The notes under the pieces: generated by a model
Databases searched by the model: none
Told to the model about the DNA's origin: nothing
The model's input: the letters and a program-made list of their open reading frames with translations, nothing else
NCBI GenBank assembly: GCA_030674155.1
Contig: CM060320.1
Coordinates: 18,882,369 to 18,907,368, forward strand
Source of the DNA: Stramonita haemastoma
Taxonomy: Eukaryota; Mollusca; Gastropoda; Neogastropoda; Muricidae
Direction of reading: 5' to 3'
DNA: 25,000 bases
In this document: piece after piece, positions 9,941 through 19,490 of the stretch
Position numbering within the stretch: the first letter of the stretch is position 1
Layout: each line of letters starts with the position of its first letter
Made by a program: the position numbers and the translations under genes

Positions 9941-10959
9941 TACACCATCAATGGTGTCTTTAGCTTACAAGTTTCCTGCTTGTAACTTTGCTCAATGAAT
10001 CAGTTCCTGTTAAAAAAACCAAACACATGGTACCTTAGATCAGTGAGAGGAAGAGAACTGTTTATCGATATTCTGAAGCGAAAATAAAAGTAGAACTTCA
10101 ATGGACTTTGTCTTCTCTCAGGCGTAAATGTCCGAGTGGATTCCCTTTCTTCTGGAACCAGAACACTATGACTATTTTCTCTCAACAGTCACTCAACTTC
10201 TTAGCGTTAATTCATTTCTACTTCAAGTACTCCATCCTTTCATTGAGTTCTAGCGATGCAAAATGGCAATTACTCCTCCATTTCCAGTTCCACCTGGCGT
10301 ATTTCAGTACTGCTATTGTAGTTTGGGTTACAACTGTCATCGTCAGATGGAGTAAGTTCAGAACATCATGGACTGGTTTTTTGGTTTGTGCATGCTTCTT
10401 TTTCTTTAAAGAAAATATAAATACTGTATACCTCATTAATTCTGAGAAGCTGAAATAGGATCACAAGAAACACTAAAGTAAACAAAAGTAATCGGGACAG
10501 AAAGGGAGGAGGACAGAGGGATTAATTGCTCCATCAGGGTAGAATGCCAGTCCTTTTTTTTTTAATCGTCTGGATGCTGGCTAAGACAGCTATCTTCAGA
10601 CATACTGGGACAATGAGCAGTACTGCAGGGCAGGGAGGAGAGGGGCATTTTTAGGGCCTGGTTGAAAAAGATACGTACTGAGCAGTGTAAACTGATGGCG
10701 GTGTTTTAGCCATCTCATTTGCTGCTGTGTCACTAAAGGCATGGACAGAAGTAGTACTGTACTGCTGGTGTCTTTAAAGAGGAGTGGTACTGACTATGTA
10801 AGTCAGTACTATTTGCAAGGAAAACGTCATTATCTTGGTGGGGTGTTTTTGGTGGGGGTGATTATCGCCTATGTATCGGCGTTATAAAACTGGTCACCCT
10901 AAAAACAAAGTCCCAATGATGCCCGTGATAGGTAGATGCACATTGCATTTGTGTACTTA

Positions 10960-11033
10960 CCGTGTAACAGTCACTAACACTACCAGATCACTGTATAAGA
11001 CTAACATTCACTCACAGTACCCGATCACTATGT
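10960..11033 (+). repeat. 27-bp minisatellite, part left of the SINE
   Basis: Three degenerate units of GTAACAGTCACTAACACTACCAGATCACTA type. The array is cut at TATGT (11029-11033) by a SINE and continues on the other side at 11427. Confidence 0.75.
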
Positions 11034-11426
11034 GAATCGGTGGTCTAGAGGTAACACGCCTGCCTAGAAAGCGAAAAGTCCGGTCGGAGTGTGCGGTGGT
11101 TCGTATCCCGTTTGGGCCCAAAACTTTCCCATCTATTAGACCATAAGTGGTGGCCTGGGTGCTAGTCTTTAGGACGAGACGAGAAACCGAGGTCCCGTGT
11201 GTTACACATCATTATTTAGCGCACGGTGACAAGAAGGTTGTCCCTGGCAAGATTCTGTAGAAAAAAGCCACTCTGATAGGGAAACAAATACAGTTGCAGA
11301 CAGGAAAAAGAAAAAAATGGGTGGCGCTGCACTTGTGGCGGCACGTTCTCCCTGTGGAGAGCAGCCCGAATTTCACGCAGAGAAATCTGCTAGGACATAA
11401 AATGGTACAAAATAAAAATAACAAAA
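11034..11426 (+). mobile_element. Full-length SINE-A with target-site duplication
   Basis: The tRNA-like head has box A TGGTCTAGAGG at 11041-11051 and box B GGTTCGTATCC at 11098-11108, the internal promoter of RNA polymerase III. The middle domain (CTAGTCTTTAGGACGAGACGAGAAACCGAGGTCCCGTGT) is shared with SINE-B. The 3' domain contains GGTTGTCCCTGGCAAGATTCTGTAGAAAA, GGGAAACAAATACAG and CCCGAATTTCACGCAGAGAAATCTG, and ends in an A-rich tail. TATGT stands on both sides (11029-11033 and 11427-11431). Joining the flanks restores a normal 27-bp minisatellite unit, so the insertion postdates the array. Confidence 0.8.
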
Positions 11427-11905
11427 TATGTAACAGTCACTGACAGTACCAGATCACAGTGTAACAGTCACTGAGAGTACCAGATCATTATGTAATAGTC
11501 ACTAACAGTATCAGATTACGGTGTTACAGTCACTGACAGTACCAGATCACGGTGTTACAGTTACTGACAGTACCAGTTCACATGACACTGACAGAACCAG
11601 ATCACTATATGACACTGACAGTACCAGATCACTATATGACACTGACAGTACCAGATCACTATTGACACTGACATTACCAGATCACATTATAACACTGACA
11701 GTACCAGATCACAATATGACACTGACAGTACCAGATCACAATATGACACTGACAGTACCAGATCACAATATGACACTGACAGTACCAGATCACTATATGA
11801 CACTGACAGTACCAGATCACAATATAACTCTGACAGTACCAGATCACAATATAACTCTGACAGTACCAGATCACAATAGACACTGACAGTACCAGATCAC
11901 CGTGT
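11427..11905 (+). repeat. 27-bp minisatellite (ACTGACAGTACCAGATCACAATATGAC-type)
   Basis: About 17 units. GTACCAGATCAC recurs at 11701, 11728 and 11755 with a strict 27-bp step in the central part, while the left part is 30-38 bp and more degenerate. The predicted frame on the plus strand is only a translated repeat. Confidence 0.95.
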
Positions 11906-12146
11906 TCTGCCAAACACCATCTGGTAAGGCACCGTGCCAGAAGAAAAACAAAGGAAAGGTGGAAAAAGAGAGCAAAGGACAGCAGCAAGGAGAGGAGACA
12001 TGTTGGTTTGTTCTCTGCTGATTTTCCAGAGACCAGCAGAGGATAGACAGGGATGAGACATGGTTTTCAAGGGGGCAAGTATGGATGTCACTGCCACTCA
12101 ACGGACAGGGATGGAGGGATAAGGGGCTGGATGGCTGGATGAAGGA
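11906..12146. other. No gene seen
   Basis: Low-repeat, purine-rich sequence between the minisatellite and a SINE-B. No motif recognised. Confidence 0.5.
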
Positions 12147-12394
12147 ATGTCCTTCGGATGAGACTATAAACCGAGGTCCCGTGGCCGTGTGCGAACGCAC
12201 GCAGAACATCTTGCGCACATGTTAAAACCATTCCGCTTTTCGGAAGAGTAGGCCATTTTGTGCCGGTGGGAGTGGATGACAAAATGCACAAGACTGTATA
12301 CACATGGGAACTGGATGTTAAAAAGTACATGAATGGCTATTCCAGTATCCTCGATATGATAGAATAAATAAATAAATAATAAATAAATAAATAC
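12147..12394 (+). mobile_element. SINE-B copy with (AAAT)n tail
   Basis: It starts in the shared middle domain (GTCCTTCGGATGAGACTATAAACCGAGGTCCCGTG) and passes through CGCACGCAGAACATCTTGCGCACATGTTAAAACC. The SINE-B tail follows: GAAGAGTAGGCCATTTTGTGCCGGTGGGA, GATGACAAAATGCACAAGACTGTATACACATGGGA, then ATCCTCGATATGATAGAATAAATAAAT. No tRNA head is present, so it is 5'-truncated. The AAAT tail passes into a GGAT array. Confidence 0.75.
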
Positions 12395-12665
12395 ATGAAG
12401 GGTTGGGAGAGGGATGGATGGATGGATAGATGAATACAGTGAGGGGGTAGATGGATAGATGGATGGATGGAGGTGGGGAGGAATGAAGGATGGAAGGGGG
12501 TATGGATGGATGAATGAATAGAGGGAGGGGGTAGATGGATGAATGGATGGATGGATGGAGGTAGGGAGCAATGAAGGGTAGGAGGGGGTATGGCTGGACG
12601 AGAGTTTGGGTGAGGGTGTGTGTGGATGGATGGATGGATGGATGGATGGATGGATGGATGGCTCG
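12395..12665. repeat. (GGAT)n/(GGAG)n degenerate array
   Basis: GGATGGAT, GAATGAAT and GGAGGGGG variants in a loose 4-bp register, becoming nearly pure GGAT at about 12624-12660. The minus-strand Ser-Ile-His-Pro frames are artefacts of this repeat. Confidence 0.9.
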
Positions 12666-12864
12666 GTTGGCTGGATGATTGGTTCACTGAAGGATGCTTG
12701 GTTGATGATGGATTGAAACCCGGTGACAGCAGAACAGAGCACTATTTCCAGCCCCTAGCTTCTACAGCATTGATTCTGATATTGCTGGCAAAGACAAGAT
12801 GATTATGTGTCCATTTTTTTCACCTTTTATGCTAACACTAAGACTTGTGTGCGATGTCTGGTAC

Positions 12865-13110
12865 AATTATTTTGGTAACAGCGCAGAGGCCCTGACTGTC
12901 AGCCTCCTCTGGGGAACAGCACTGATTGTCTGAGAGTGCTAGTACTGCTTCGGCAACTCCATTACGTAGTGACTGTTACCTTCTGGCGTCATTGATTGTT
13001 ACGTTCTGGCAACACTATTGTTAGTATTGTTCGGGCAATAACGTCGTGTGATGGTTAATAGTGCCATTCCAATAACAACAGGGGGAATGATGACTGGCAG
13101 TATATTCCGG
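12865..13110 (+). repeat. Degenerate minisatellite with core TTCTGGCAACA
   Basis: Variants of TTYYGGYAAC recur about every 23-40 bp: TTTTGGTAACAG, CTTCGGCAACTCC, CTTCTGGCGTCA, GTTCTGGCAACAC, GTTCGGGCAATAAC, ATTCCAATAACAAC and ATTCCGGTAACAAG. The array is old and decayed. Confidence 0.6.
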
Positions 13111-13480
13111 TAACAAGAAATGTCTCGTGAGGCGATGTCGTTAGCCGCTGAGAAGGAGACAGTAAACTATCCAGCGGGTGTTGGCTGTGACCTATTGTCT
13201 CTTACAGCTCATTGTCTCGGCAGCCATCCGGCCAGATGACTCCAATTGCCGGCACCAGCAGCCGAGTGTTATTCCGGGAAGATGGCGGCGCTGTCCCTGA
13301 GTTTTGATGTGACCAGGTCTGATGTTTTTACGGCCGGCACTCCTCTGACAGCCAGGGACAAACACAGGCCGCCATCTATTTTCTGATAACTAGATCGTTA
13401 GATCATCGGGCCGCCCATCAGCTGACAACAAGGCCATTAATTGCTGGGGCTGGTGCTTATTGCCGGAGACAAGAGTGCCA
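13110..13480. other. CG-rich, low-repeat island; candidate regulatory DNA
   Basis: This block differs from its surroundings by having CpGs, balanced composition and no tandem structure. It has CCAATTGCCGGCACC near 13242, GGGAAGATGGCGGCG at 13277-13290 (YY1-type AAGATGGCGGC), GGCCGCCATCT near 13368 and AGGCCATTAATTGC near 13431 (homeodomain-type TAATTG). It has no plausible coding frame. Shared words with 15970-16410 suggest related host elements. Function is inferred only. Confidence 0.35.
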
Positions 13481-13489
13481 CTAAAGGGG

Positions 13490-14285
13490 GACACCACCAC
13501 CTCCACACCCCCCTCACCCTTCATCTACCTCCCTACACGTCCTCACGCTTCATACCGTCTTCCCTCACCTTTCCCCTCACCTTTCCCGGCCCGCACCTTT
13601 CCCTCACTTTCCCGTTCCACACCCTCCACAACCTTCCCTCACCTTCCACACTCCTTACACTACCTTCCTACACCTCCACGCACTTTCCTACACCGCACAA
13701 CATCCCCACTCCCTACAACACCTCCCCACACATTACTCCACTTCCCCACACATTACCCCACTTCCTCACACCTTACACCACCTCCCTACATCTTACACCA
13801 TATCCCCAACACCTCCCCACACCTGACACCACCTCCCACACCTACACACCTCACAAACCCCCCACCCTTACCTACACTACCCCCCACACCATATCACCAT
13901 TCCCCACACCTAACACCTTCCCACCTTACACCCCTTCCCAACCTTACACCATATCCCACACCATACACCTACCACACCTTCCCACCTTACACCACTCTCC
14001 ATCACCTTACACCATATCCCACACCTTACACCCATCTCCACCACACCTACAACCATTCCCCACACCTTACACCATATCCCCACACCTTACACCATATCCC
14101 CACAACTTACACCATACTCCCCACCTTACACCATCTCCCACACCTTACACCATATAAACTCCCACAACTTACACCATCTCCCACACACAAACCATCTCCC
14201 ACACCTAACACCTATCCCACACACCTTAACACTCCCAACACAACTATAACACCTCCCCATACTTTACCCACATGTTCACACCCTG
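13490..14285. repeat. C-rich satellite arm (CACCTTACACCATATCCC-type)
   Basis: Degenerate 17-23-bp units with core ACACCTTACACCATATCCC, strictly poor in G on the plus strand for about 790 bp. The 238- and 280-residue open frames here are Thr/Pro/His/Ser repeat translations, not proteins. Confidence 0.9.
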
Positions 14286-15735
14286 GAGGTGGTGAATTGT
14301 AGTGTAATGTAGTGGTGTGGTGTGGCGTAGTCTGTGTGTGGGTATAGTGTGGTGTGGTGTAGTGCAGTGTAGTGTGGATTAGTGTGATATGGTGTGGTGT
14401 AGTGCGTGCAGTGTGTGTGGTGTGGTGTGGTGTGGTGGTGTGTGATGTGGTGTGCGTAGTGTGGTGTAGTGTAGTGTAGTGTAGTGTAGTGTAGTGTGGT
14501 GTAGTGTAGTGTAGTGTAGTGTAGTGTAGTGTAGTGTAGTGTAGTGTAGTGTAGTGTAGTGTAGTGTGGTGTGGTGTGGTTTAGTGTGGTTTAGTGTTGT
14601 GTGGTATAGTGTGGTGTAGTGTGGTGTGGTTTAGTGTGGTTAGTGTGGTGTGGTCTAGTGTGTGTGGTATAGTGTGTGTGGTGTGGTGTAGTGTAGTGTA
14701 GTGTGGGTGGTTTGGTGTGGTGTGGTGAGATGTAGTGTGATGTCGTGTGGTGTAGTGTGGTGTGGTGTGTGGCGTGGCGTGGCGTGGCGCGGCGTGGTGT
14801 AGTGTAGTGTAGTGTAGTGTAGTGTAGTGTAGTGTAGTATAGTGTAGTGTAGTGTAGTGTAGTGTAGTGTAGTGTGGTGTGGTGTGTGTGGTGTGGTGTG
14901 GTGTGGTGTGGTGTGGTGTGGTGTGTGTAGTGTAGTGTAGTGTAGTTAGTGTGGTGTAGTTTAGTGTAGTATAGTGTGGTGTAGTGTAGTGCGGTGTAGT
15001 GCAGTGCGTGTGGTGCAGTGGAGTGGAGTGGAGTGGAGTGGAGTGGAGTGGGGTGGGGTGGGGTGGGATGGGGTGGGGTGAAGTGGAGTGTAGTGTGGTG
15101 TGTGTGGTGTGTATAGGTTGTGTAGTGTGGTGGTGTGGTGTGGTGGGGTGTGGTGTGGTGTGGTGTGATGTGATGTGGTGGGTGTGGTGTGGTGTGGTGT
15201 GGTGGAGTGGAGTGGAGTATGGTGTAGTGTAGTGTAGTTAGTGTAGTGTAGTGTAGTGTAATGTAGTGCAGTGCATGCAGTGCAGAGCAGTGCAGTGCAT
15301 GCAGTGTAGTGAGTGGAGTGGAGTGGAGTGGAGTGTGAGTGTGGTGTGGTGTGGTGTGATATGATGTGAGGTGGTGTGGTGTGGTGTGGTGTAGTGGAGT
15401 GTAGTGTAGTGTGGTGTGATGTGGTGTGGTGTGGTATGGTGGAGTGAGTGGTGGTAGTGTAGTGTAGTGTAGTGTAGTGTAGTGTAGTGTAGTGTAGTGT
15501 AGTGTAGTGTAGTGTAGTGTAGTGTAGTGTAGTGTAGTGTAGTGTAGTGTAGTGTAGTGCGGTGTGGTGCGGTGTAGTGTAGTGTAGTGTAGCGTGGTGT
15601 AGCGTAGTGTAGTACAGTGTAGTGTGGTGTGGTGTGGTGTAGTGTGGTGTGGTGTAGTGTAGTGTAGTGTAGTGTTGTGTAGTGTGGTGTAGTGCAGTAT
15701 AGTGTGTGTAGTATAGTGTAATGTAGTGTAGAATG
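14286..15735. repeat. G-rich pentanucleotide satellite arm (TAGTG/TGGTG)n
   Basis: About 1.45 kb in a 5-bp register, mainly GTAGT and GTGGT with GGAGT, GCAGT and GGGGT block variants. The plus strand is nearly free of C. The abrupt change from C-rich to G-rich is at about 14285-14300. The 400-residue minus-strand frame (Thr-Leu-His-Tyr) is a repeat translation. Confidence 0.95.
15050..15079 (+). other. G-quadruplex motif
   Basis: Runs of three or four G separated by single T or AT spacers occur at least six times in a row. Four such runs with one-base loops is a strong canonical quadruplex pattern. It arose as a GGGGT variant block of the pentanucleotide satellite. Confidence 0.75.
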
Positions 15736-15744
15736 TACTATACT

Positions 15745-15806
15745 CATCACCACACCACACCACACTACACCGTATCACACCACACCACACCACACTACAC
15801 TACAGT
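15745..15806. repeat. Inverted end of the pentanucleotide satellite
   Basis: Here the plus strand turns to CACCA/CACTA units, the reverse complement of the array just to the left. It could pair with, for example, 15615-15665 to form a long imperfect hairpin with about 80 bp of loop containing a C/T-rich non-repeat spacer. Confidence 0.8.
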
Positions 15807-15969
15807 AGCGAGGCGGGCTCTGTGCTGTACTGTACCGAACTGTACTGCACTGTGCCATACTGTGCTGTGTCAGGCAGGGACTGGAAGTGTCCAGCAGCAG
15901 CAGCAGGAGCACAGCACAGTGCCGGAGTAGGAGAAGAAGAAGGAGAAGGAGGAGAAGGAGGAGAAAGGT
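15807..15969. other. Short spacer with AGC and AGG runs
   Basis: It contains pieces of CTGTACTGTAC pentanucleotide decay, CAGCAGCAGCAG at about 15893-15905 and GGAGAAGGAGGAG near 15940-15965. No gene is seen. Confidence 0.5.
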
Positions 15970-16410
15970 GGGCTGTTGGCGCCAACACTTGATGCCCGCT
16001 CTAATTGCCGGCCATCCGCTGCCTGCCCAACGACCCTGCCGTCATTAGGCTGTCACAGCGCCGGCCCAAACGGCCATTGCAGCGAGCATTACGTCACTTT
16101 ACACACCAGAGGCGCCATCTGGGCGCTGCAACGGCCCCAGGTAATTGAAGACGTATCGCCAACAAGCAGCCGGCAACTTGAGCAGCCATCATGTCGAAGA
16201 TGATGAACCCAGCTCCCGGTATCAGACGGACAAAGAGAGAACTGACGACCGCCATTGTCAGGGAATGGCCCCGCCGATCACTTCATTCGCTCCTCGCCGC
16301 TCTTCATGGCCGCTCCTAGCCACCCAGCAAATGGCCATAACTTTGCCGGCACAAACAAAGCACCCTGTTATGTCGGCGCTAACGAAGCGAAACTCGCCCT
16401 CGCTAAGGTG
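15970..16410. other. CG-rich, low-repeat island; candidate regulatory DNA
   Basis: The second CG-rich block flanking the satellite. It has TAATTGCCGGCCATCC at 16002, AACGGCCATTGCAGCGAGCATTACGTCAC near 16068 (including a CRE half-site), GAGGCGCCATCTGGGCGC near 16109, ACCGCCATTG near 16248 and TTTGCCGGCACAAACAAAG at 16342. Short open frames exist but have no protein-like pattern. AATTGCCGGC is shared exactly with 13244-13253. A promoter or enhancer is possible but nothing seen proves it. Confidence 0.35.
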
Positions 16411-16865
16411 CTCGCTCTAGGGAGAGAGAGGGAGGAGAGAGAGATGGAGGGAGAGTTTGGAGGGAGAGGGTTTGGGGGGATGGGTTAGGGAGAGTAGGGA
16501 GAAGTTGAGGAGAGACAGAGAGGACGTAGAGAGAGAAAGAGACAGAGAGAGAGAGGTAGCCTAACCCTCCAGAAAAGCGCCGTCAGAGCAGCAAAGACAT
16601 CAAAGCCAAGCTTGCAGCTTAACAAGACAGCAACCAGGACAGACAAGCCCCCAAAAAAGAGAAAAACAAAAAGAAAGAAAAAAATCAACCGACCGACCGA
16701 CCGACAGACAGGCAGACAGGCGAACAGTGAATACAGCCAGAGGGAAGAGGAGGGGAGGGGAGGGGGGGAGTCAGGTGACGCTAATGAGGCCAAGTCTTGA
16801 GGAGCCGCCGTCACCTACAGAGGCAGGAGGGGGGAGGGAGGGAGGAGGAGAGGGGGGCAGCAATG
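16411..16865. repeat. Purine-rich tract with GA, GGGA and GACC runs
   Basis: GGAGAGAG-type sequence at 16419-16560, a short CCGA/GACA run at 16689-16722, and GGAGGGGAGG at 16750-16860. The tract is almost free of pyrimidines in parts and prone to triplex or quadruplex structure. No gene is seen. Confidence 0.7.
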
Positions 16866-16927
16866 ACAACCAGCACCGCACCGCCAATCTGTATTGACCC
16901 TGCGCTGCACTGCTCACCCCCCCTACA

Positions 16928-16975
16928 CACCACACACACACACACACACACAACACACAGACACACAGACACACA

Positions 16976-17014
<39 letters not shown>
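16928..17014. repeat. (CA)n microsatellite
   Basis: About 40 CA units with CAGA interruptions at 16957-16980. Confidence 0.95.
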
Positions 17015-17016
<2 letters not shown>

Positions 17017-17203
17017 CCTGCTTCCATTGACCCTATCGACAGGGCCCTACCCTACCCCGGGTGTCCGGGTGTCCCTGACACCTCACACTGCACTGGTTGT
17101 AGGACTGTGCAGAAATAGAGAGGGGTTGTGGGCTGTGGAGGGGGGGGTGGGGGCTCAGTGGCAAGGAAGCCACCAAGCTGAGAACCAAGCTGGGAAGTGG
17201 TGG
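17015..17203. other. Short low-repeat spacer
   Basis: Sequence with CCTACCCTACCCCGGGTGTCCGGGTGTCC near 17047 and a G run at 17140-17152. No gene seen. Confidence 0.45.
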
Positions 17204-18120
17204 AGTGGTCAGTGGTCAGTGATCAATGGTCATTGGTCAGTGTTCAGTGCTTAATGGTCAGTTGTTGTGGTTAATAGTTAATAGTCAGTGCTTAATGGTC
17301 AGTTGGTAGTGGTTATAGTTAATAGTCAGTGTTAATGGTCAGTGGCCAGTGCTTAATGGTCAGTGGTTTATGGTTAATGGTCATTGGTCAGTGGTTAATG
17401 GTCAGTGGTCAGTGCTTAATGGTCAGTGGTTTATGGTTAATGGTTAGTGGTCAGTGGTTATGGTTAGTGGTCAGTGGTTATGGTTAGTTGTTAGTGGTTA
17501 TGGTTAATGGTTAGTGGTCAGTGGTTTATGGTTAGTGGTCAGTGGTTTATGGTTAATGGTCAGTGGTTTATGGTTAATAGTAAGTGTTTGTGGTTAATGG
17601 TTAGTGGTTGATAGTTAATAGTCAGTGGTCAGTGGTTTATGGTTAATGGTCGGTGGTCAGTGGTTAATGGTCAGTGGTCAGTGGTTAATGGTCAGTGGTC
17701 AGTGGTTAATGGTTAATGGTTAGTGGTTGATAGTTAGTAGTCAGTGGTCAGTGGTTTATGGTAAATAGTCAGTGGTTTATGGTTAATAGTCAGTGGTCAG
17801 TGGTCAATCGTCAATGGTCAGTGGTAAATGGTCAGTGGTTAATGGTCAGTAGTCAGTGGTTAATGGTCAGTGGTTAATGGTCAGTGGTTAATGGTCAGTG
17901 GTCAATGGTCAGTGGTCAGTGGTAAATGGTTAGTGGTTAATGGTCAGTAGTCAGTGGTAAATGGTTAGTGGTTAATGGTCAGTAGTCAGTGGTAAATGGT
18001 CAGTGGTTAATGGTCAGTAGTCAGTGGTTAATGGTCAGTGGTTAATGGTCAGTGGTTAATGGTCAGTGGTTAATGGTCAGTGGTCAGTGGTAAATGGTCA
18101 GTGGTCAGTGGCCAGTGGTC
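17204..18120. repeat. 7-bp-based satellite (RRTGGTY)n
   Basis: The array is built of AGTGGTC, AGTGGTT, AATGGTC and AATGGTT units with point variants over about 915 bp. A 14-bp higher-order unit, TTAATGGTCAGTGG, is repeated many times near 17820-18070. There is very little C outside TC steps, and no coding content. Confidence 0.95.
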
Positions 18121-18869
18121 CAGACCAGTCAAGACACCTTGTGGTCTGGCTTCAGGATCAGGCGTCCAGGGTTCTTTCAGCCATGGGCAGCTCCTATCCG
18201 TAGATTTCATTTCACACTTTCAGCTTTCACCAGGAAGTTGTATTTGCTGACTCCAAAGAAAGGTGTGTGTCAGGACCCAATGTGTTTTCCTTGGAGAAAG
18301 CATGGACAGTTTCCTATGTAATCGATTTCAGTTCTAGTTCACTTACAACCTCGGCACTATGAAAAACAGAATAGAGCAGAATGCAGAGCCCGTTCTTCCT
18401 TTGGCACTGATGGACGGACTGTGGAAGTTATTTCAAACAATGAATCTAACGGAAAGAAGTGTGCCTGAACACAAAGCTTGTCTGGTGAAGGCATAACACT
18501 TTCTGCTGTAATTGAGGGGATGGACAATGTAGGTAGTGACAACGTTGTTAGCTAGCCTGATCATGGTTTACATCAAGGTATTGCTGTTGCAGCACACATC
18601 ACCACCTCATCTCCCTAGCTCGTGTTCCTTCATTAGCCAGTTTGCCTGAGTGACAATATTCATTCATCCCTACACTGGCTTCTTTGACCTCCACCTTCAA
18701 AAATGGCAATGCAAAGAAATGATGAATGCGGAAAACCATTTCCTATTTTTGTCTAAAGCTGTGATGAGGCATTTTTGAAAAGTGACCTGAAATAAAGATC
18801 ATTGTCATGAAAGTGGAAAGACAGGCATTTTCTCTCCCTTCTCCCCCTCTGTTATTTTATGGAACAGGT
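18121..18869. other. Low-repeat sequence, no gene recognised
   Basis: About 750 bp of mixed composition with frames under 80 codons on both strands and no protein-like motif. An AATAAAG polyadenylation-like signal near 18791 is followed by CATTGTCATG. This could be a gene 3' end but is unsupported. It is one of the longest non-repetitive stretches in the window. Confidence 0.5.
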
Positions 18870-18902
18870 CACACGCACACACACCACACACACACACACA
18901 CA

Positions 18903-18938
<36 letters not shown>

Positions 18939-18963
18939 CCACACACACACACATACACACACA
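18870..18963. repeat. (CA)n with (CGCA)n core
   Basis: CA units surround about nine CGCA units at 18903-18938. Alternating purine-pyrimidine with CG steps makes it prone to Z-DNA. Confidence 0.95.
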
Positions 18964-19015
18964 GGCACCCATCCGATGTTTTTATCCTTTCACTGTGTAT
19001 CTACGATCAATACTC

Positions 19016-19490
19016 TGTGGAGTTGTCCTTCTTTGATGCGATATCTTTATCTTTCTTTGCGGTGTTCTGTGGAGTTGTCCTTCTTTGATATGATGTCGTC
19101 ATCTCACCTTGTAGTATTCTGTGGAGTTGTCCTTCTTTGATATGATGTCGTCATCTCACCTTGTAGTATTCTGTGGAGTTGTCCCTCTTTGATATGATGT
19201 CGTCATCTCACCTTGTAGTATTCTGTGGAGTTGTCCTTCTTTGATATGATGTCGTCATCTTCCCTTGTAGTATTCTGTGGAGTTGTCCTTCTTTGATATG
19301 ATGTCGTCATCTTCCTTGTAGTATTCTGTGGAGCTGTCCTTTGATATGATGTCGTCATCTTCCCTTGTAGCATTTTGTGGAATTGTCCTTTATATGATGT
19401 CATTATCTTCCCTTGTAGCATTTTGTAGAGTTGTCCTCCTTTGATATGATGTCGTCATCTTCCCTTGTACTATTTGTGGCGTTGTCCTAC
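19016..19490 (+). repeat. 52-bp minisatellite
   Basis: About nine units. GTTGTCC starts at 19022, 19074, 19126, 19178, 19230 and 19282, an exact 52-bp step, then shortens to 51 bp and less. Each unit has TTTGATATGATGTCGTCATC followed by a CTTGTAGTATTCTGTGGAG block. GATGTCGTCATC is a near-palindrome present in almost every unit. Confidence 0.95.

Larger units (their letters stand above)
9637..10895 (+). repeat. Long dispersed repeat R, copy R3
   Basis: The copy most similar to R2 on its left half. AACTGCAGCACTGTAAGAAGCC, AAAAGGAAGAATGTCAGGATGG, GCGTGACCGTGGAGAAAGAAGACAATGACG, GATGACCTATAACCCC, a CTG array in place of the R2 poly-C region, GGCACCAGAATGGGATT, CRE-type repeats and AAGTTTCCTGCTTG are all present. 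The right half matches R1 and R2: CCAGTTCCACCTGGCG near 10283, ATTAATTGCTCCATCAGGGTAG at 10521, TCGTCTGGATGCTGGCTAAGACAGC from 10567 and a closing block with ACGTCATTATCTTGG near 10823. The left edge is sharp at the pentanucleotide array. Confidence 0.75.

Noticed and set aside
11427..11905. Possible CRISPR array
   Set aside because: Regular 27-bp units have no unique spacers, and the surrounding DNA is eukaryotic. The 52- and 49-bp arrays are rejected for the same reason.
13441..14302. Open frames of 238 and 280 residues, Pro/Thr/His-rich
   Set aside because: These are translations of a C-rich minisatellite with no domain-like variation. Two overlapping frames are open at once.
14591..15793. 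400-residue minus-strand open frame
   Set aside because: It is a Thr/His/Leu/Tyr translation of a pentanucleotide satellite. All frames stay open because the array lacks stop triplets.
15976..16488. Short open frames in the CG-rich island
   Set aside because: There is no known motif, no plausible splice pattern and no codon signal. A non-coding island fits better.
16470..16500. Possible telomere-like repeat (GGTTAGGGAGAG)
   Set aside because: Only one TTAGGG-like word occurs in a generic purine-rich tract. There is no tandem array.
18785..18800. Possible gene 3' end (AATAAAG signal)
   Set aside because: The hexamer is common by chance in AT-rich DNA. No coding frame or exon could be tied to it.
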